Program-made: the position numbers and the translations under genes
The notes under the pieces: model-generated
What the model saw: the letters and a program-made list of their open reading frames with translations, nothing else
Database searches by the model: none
Told to the model about the DNA's origin: nothing
Shown: positions 61,346 to 64,000 of the stretch, piece by piece
Layout: each line of letters opens with the position of its first letter
Numbering within the stretch: the first letter of the stretch is position 1
Source of the DNA: Patiria miniata
Lineage: Eukaryota; Echinodermata; Asteroidea; Valvatida; Asterinidae
DNA: 64,000 nucleotides
Direction of reading: 5' to 3'
Assembly: GCF_015706575.1 (NCBI RefSeq)
Contig: NW_024037068.1
Coordinates: forward strand, 2,914,001 to 2,978,000

Positions 61346-62922
61346 TGGGCTTGTTGGTTGTTGGCCTCTGACGGCTTGCCCATCGGCCGCGGGCCCTTGG
61401 GGTTTAAAGGAACACTTCTACATCCTTTGGCAATGTGCCCCTCGTTACCACATCTATGACAGATGAAAACCCGTTGGCCAGCAGGCTGTTGGTCTTCCTT
61501 CGGGTGCTGATATCGCCGTGGTCTTGTAGAGATCTGCTCAACCTTCTGTGCTAATTGATGTACAGTAAGGAGCAGGTCTTGCAAAACGTCGTGATCGGTA
61601 CTGGACTTGGGCTTATTGTCCACCAGTTGGTTTCGTTGATGGTCAGTCGCATCTGGCGTGCTTGACGAAGATCGCTGATGGTACTGAGGACGAATCTGCT
61701 GGGATTGCTGGGACTGGATCTTGGCTTCTGTCTTCACAGCTGCAGCAATTCGAGATTCTCGTTCCAATTGACGAAGCTCAACTTGGAGTTCTCTAAATGT
61801 CATCTCCCTTGGTCTCATTGGTGCCAGTCTCTGGGTGACCTTTTCATCTTTGACGCCTCTCATGAATTGTTGCGTGAGCATGCTGTTTCTGTTTGGAAAT
61901 GGGCGTCTAAGACTTGATCTTTCTTCGATGATCCTCAATGTTGCTTCAAGCTCGACGGCGTATATGCTTGGTACCTCGTTGGGAAGTCTCACACGCTCGT
62001 AGAAGTTGGCCAATGGATCACCAGTTAGAAATACATCTCCGAATTGTGCGTTGAGTTCTACGAAAGCGTGGCTAGGGGTCTGGTGTGTCGGAGGTAGATT
62101 GAGGACCAGTTTTCTGGCGGCTCCGCCGAGGTATCTGACGATGGTGGAAAACTGGAGTTCTGTAGGCATAGACGTGGTCTCGATGAGGTACTTCACGTCT
62201 CGTACCCAATCATCAACGGCAATGGTTGCACCTTGGTCGCGCCCAGTGAAGATCGGTACAGTTTTCACCTGATGCGATGGAAGAAGACGATGCTGAGATG
62301 TAGGCATGGGAGACGAACGGTCAGGTCTGTGTTGATCCTGTGGTGTAAGCACTGGATAACCAGTTGAAGTAGAACCTCGTCTCAATATGGGGGTAGGCCT
62401 TATGGGGGTTGAACGCTGTATATGTGAATCTTGTACTGGTTGTCGGGGTGTGCTGCGAGATAGTCGTCTCTCGATGTCTTCCAGTTGCGTTAGCATTTGG
62501 TCTGTGGTGAGCTGGATGTTACGCAGATCTTCTTGAAAGGGAGATGCCTGTTGAGGTATGCGTCTTTCCTTGGGTCTGGTGTCTTGAGGGAGGTTGAGTC
62601 GAGGTCGACGAGACGACATTTGACCAATTGGTGCGGTGGTTGATGGGAAGATTTCGTCGTCGGACAAATGCATTCTAGAGGCTGCCATTTTGCTTTGAAG
62701 GAGACAATCTGAACTTGCGAGAAAACAGTCCAAAGGGGAGATATACAAGGGGAAAATGTGCACGAGAAAAAATGCACAAATAACACCAGCAATTGTCATC
62801 ATATGAAAAATTTCACGAATGCAAATCAAATGAGATGAATCAGAGAAAAGGAATTGAGGATCAGATAAGGAAACGGATTCAAGGGTGAAAATAGCGAAAT
62901 GATAATCAAAATACTCAATCAA
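61342..62922 (-). CDS. gag: Gypsy gag polyprotein
   Basis: Open for 526 residues. The likely start is the internal Met of MAASRMHLSDDEIFPSTT near 62689, because the upstream part looks non-gag. A capsid-like region (DWVRDVKYLIE, STIVRYLGGAARKLVLNLPP, FVELNAQFGD, LANFYERVRL, QFMRGVKDEKV) is followed by a Gln-rich linker and a single CCHC zinc knuckle (CHRCGNEGHIAKGC) near the C-terminus. It forms the particle core and binds element RNA. The frame is whole. Confidence 0.9.
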   Translation of the reverse strand: MIEYFDYHFAIFTLESVSLSDPQFLFSDSSHLICIREIFHMMTIAGVICAFFLVHIFPLYISPLDCFLASSDCLLQSKMAASRMHLSDDEIFPSTTAPIGQMSSRRPRLNLPQDTRPKERRIPQQASPFQEDLRNIQLTTDQMLTQLEDIERRLSRSTPRQPVQDSHIQRSTPIRPTPILRRGSTSTGYPVLTPQDQHRPDRSSPMPTSQHRLLPSHQVKTVPIFTGRDQGATIAVDDWVRDVKYLIETTSMPTELQFSTIVRYLGGAARKLVLNLPPTHQTPSHAFVELNAQFGDVFLTGDPLANFYERVRLPNEVPSIYAVELEATLRIIEERSSLRRPFPNRNSMLTQQFMRGVKDEKVTQRLAPMRPREMTFRELQVELRQLERESRIAAAVKTEAKIQSQQSQQIRPQYHQRSSSSTPDATDHQRNQLVDNKPKSSTDHDVLQDLLLTVHQLAQKVEQISTRPRRYQHPKEDQQPAGQRVFICHRCGNEGHIAKGCRSVPLNPKGPRPMGKPSEANNQQAQ

Positions 62923-64000
62923 TCAGAAAGTAAGTACAATACAGCAATTATGTAACTCAATCACTGTAACAAATGCACAAATATATCAGAAAATGAAAAA
63001 CAAATAGTTAAAGCAATTCGAGATAACACAATAAACGATACTCAAATACAATACACCAGAACCAGCTTACACAAGCAAATGAAATTGAAGTCGAATGAAA
63101 CAGTAAATTTCTCAGCAATGCAAATAGAATACACACAAAAAGAAATTCGATTACCAACTCAACTGAAAATTTGGAAAGTACAATCAATTCACAAACGATC
63201 AAACTGTCAGACACAAACTAAATGTGTGTGCGCTGCCTTGTTTTGCACCAAGATTATGTCAATAAAAGCAAAAGAACAGTGAGCATCTGCTACCAAGTGT
63301 TGGCACTGAAGTACTAAATCCAATTTGTACACTAGCTAGACAAGAATGCAAAGCAAGATCAATGATTGTCAACGACTTACTTAATGAAAGAGCTTTCTAT
63401 CAAATCGGAATTCTCAATACAACGGGGGGTTAAGAACCAGGTGAGTATTTGGATTAAATCGTAGTCTTTTATAACAACGGTTACTAGGGTAACTTACACA
63501 GCGTAGTTAATCAGCCCAATGTAGTCTTGATCGTTGTGAAGTACTATGGATCAACGGTGGTGCACGGTGCGTGTCTTTGCGATCGTATCTATGTTCAAAC
63601 AGTGGGAGTCCGTGGGAAAACAAACTAAAATGTTTAAATCTTGGAAATATACATGGGACTCCGATCATCAGCGATTTCAGAAAGTTCGCGGTAAATAGTT
63701 CTTGACTTGTGAATGTCAGCGTCGGCCAGTAGTTCGATCCAACAGTTCTGCTAGTGGATGGACGAACTTTTCCGTTAGACGGGCGCTCCAGGCGGGGTGA
63801 CAGTATTCGGTAGACGGGTCAGCTTGCTGACTTTTCCGATAGGCTGGCGCTCAAGGCTCGCTGACGGTATGGGGATGGCTTGGCAAGGTCCTTCACGTCC
63901 TGGAATACGGGAAACACAGCGGTCCGTTTCAACAGATGATGGTGTTGGTTGGTGATACTGGACGGTGAGGAATTCGGGCTGGTCTTCACGTCTTGAGTCG
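62923..64000 (-). other. Leader region of the Gypsy element or flank
   Basis: No long frame. TGGTAGCAGATGC at 63283-63295 (minus) resembles a primer-binding site for initiator tRNA-Met, and CAACA lies just before it. However, the sequence beyond it does not match the proposed 3' LTR, so the 5' end is unresolved. 63775-63860 has two diverged copies of GACGG(G)CGCTC(C/A)AGGC. Confidence 0.35.

Larger units (their letters stand above)
55655..64000 (-). mobile_element. Gypsy (Metaviridae) LTR retrotransposon, looks whole in its coding part
   Basis: An old-virus-like element read on the minus strand. The 3' LTR (55655-56397) has a purine-rich tract (CTCTCGAGGGGGAATAA) just before its TGTGGCGG start. 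The pol frame is at 56942-61345 and the gag frame at 61342-62922. The 5' leader runs to the window edge, and the 5' LTR is not recognised within the window. Both long frames are uninterrupted (no breaks seen), so it is young. It lies on the same strand as the EGF/lectin gene and probably sits in one of its introns. Confidence 0.85.

Noticed and set aside
63283-63302. Initiator tRNA-Met primer-binding site marking the 5' LTR end
   Set aside because: The motif is good, but the adjoining sequence does not match the proposed 3' LTR end, so I do not place a 5' LTR boundary here.
1-64000. CRISPR arrays, bacterial operons, rRNA
   Set aside because: The repeats are irregular eukaryotic mobile elements; no spacer-repeat arrays, no polycistronic bacterial-type genes and no rRNA were seen.

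Overview
This is animal nuclear DNA. Genes are split by GT/AG introns, mobile DNA is dense and varied, and there are long gene-poor stretches. One intronless rhodopsin-type receptor, a multi-exon EGF/C-type-lectin protein gene and an intact-looking Metaviridae (Gypsy) element suggest a marine invertebrate. A deuterostome such as an echinoderm, hemichordate or cephalochordate is my best guess, but nothing in the window proves the phylum.

Layout. 0-6 kb: decayed transposon coding pieces (a DDE-like transposase fossil, a hAT fragment beside GACTCGAGTC repeats, and a LINE split by a solo LTR with a 4-bp target duplication). 6-20 kb: almost pure repeat, with a four-unit tandem repeat, TAGTCCGAA foldback arrays, a long hairpin, two copies of a TA-flanked mariner-like MITE, two nested MULE-like MITEs with 9-bp target duplications, a 680-bp foldback, and members of a MITE family with CGTCACCG ends. 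20.2-21.1 kb: the intronless receptor gene. 21.7-25 kb: a 2-kb element with GGTCTCGAGACC-rich ends, a third MULE-like MITE and a roughly 110-bp tandem repeat. 26-27 kb: a two-exon fragment with a BESS-like C-terminus. 27-36.7 kb: little of note except small MITEs and low-complexity stretches.

36.8-54.7 kb, minus strand: one extracellular-protein gene. In transcription order it has a C-type lectin C-terminal exon, an EGF exon, a complete lectin domain in three exons, then nine intact calcium-binding EGF exons (all phase 1-1) and one degenerate EGF exon. Both ends run out of view. Two of the EGF exons were duplicated recently in a 1.62-kb tandem duplication whose breakpoint lies in a MITE end and shows ATC microhomology. 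A CGTCACCG-family MITE then inserted into only one of the two units.

55.6-64 kb, minus strand: a Gypsy element with long uninterrupted gag and pol frames and a 3' LTR. It lies on the host gene's strand, probably inside an intron, because the first lectin domain lacks its N-terminal exons in the window.

The most novel-looking item is the CGTCACCG MITE family (complete copies at 17.36, 40.25, 44.05 and 48.22 kb; partial copies at 11.5 and 29.7 kb). It has 4-bp target duplications, and internal repeats that copy the element's own terminal repeat, with a short core that differs from element to element.
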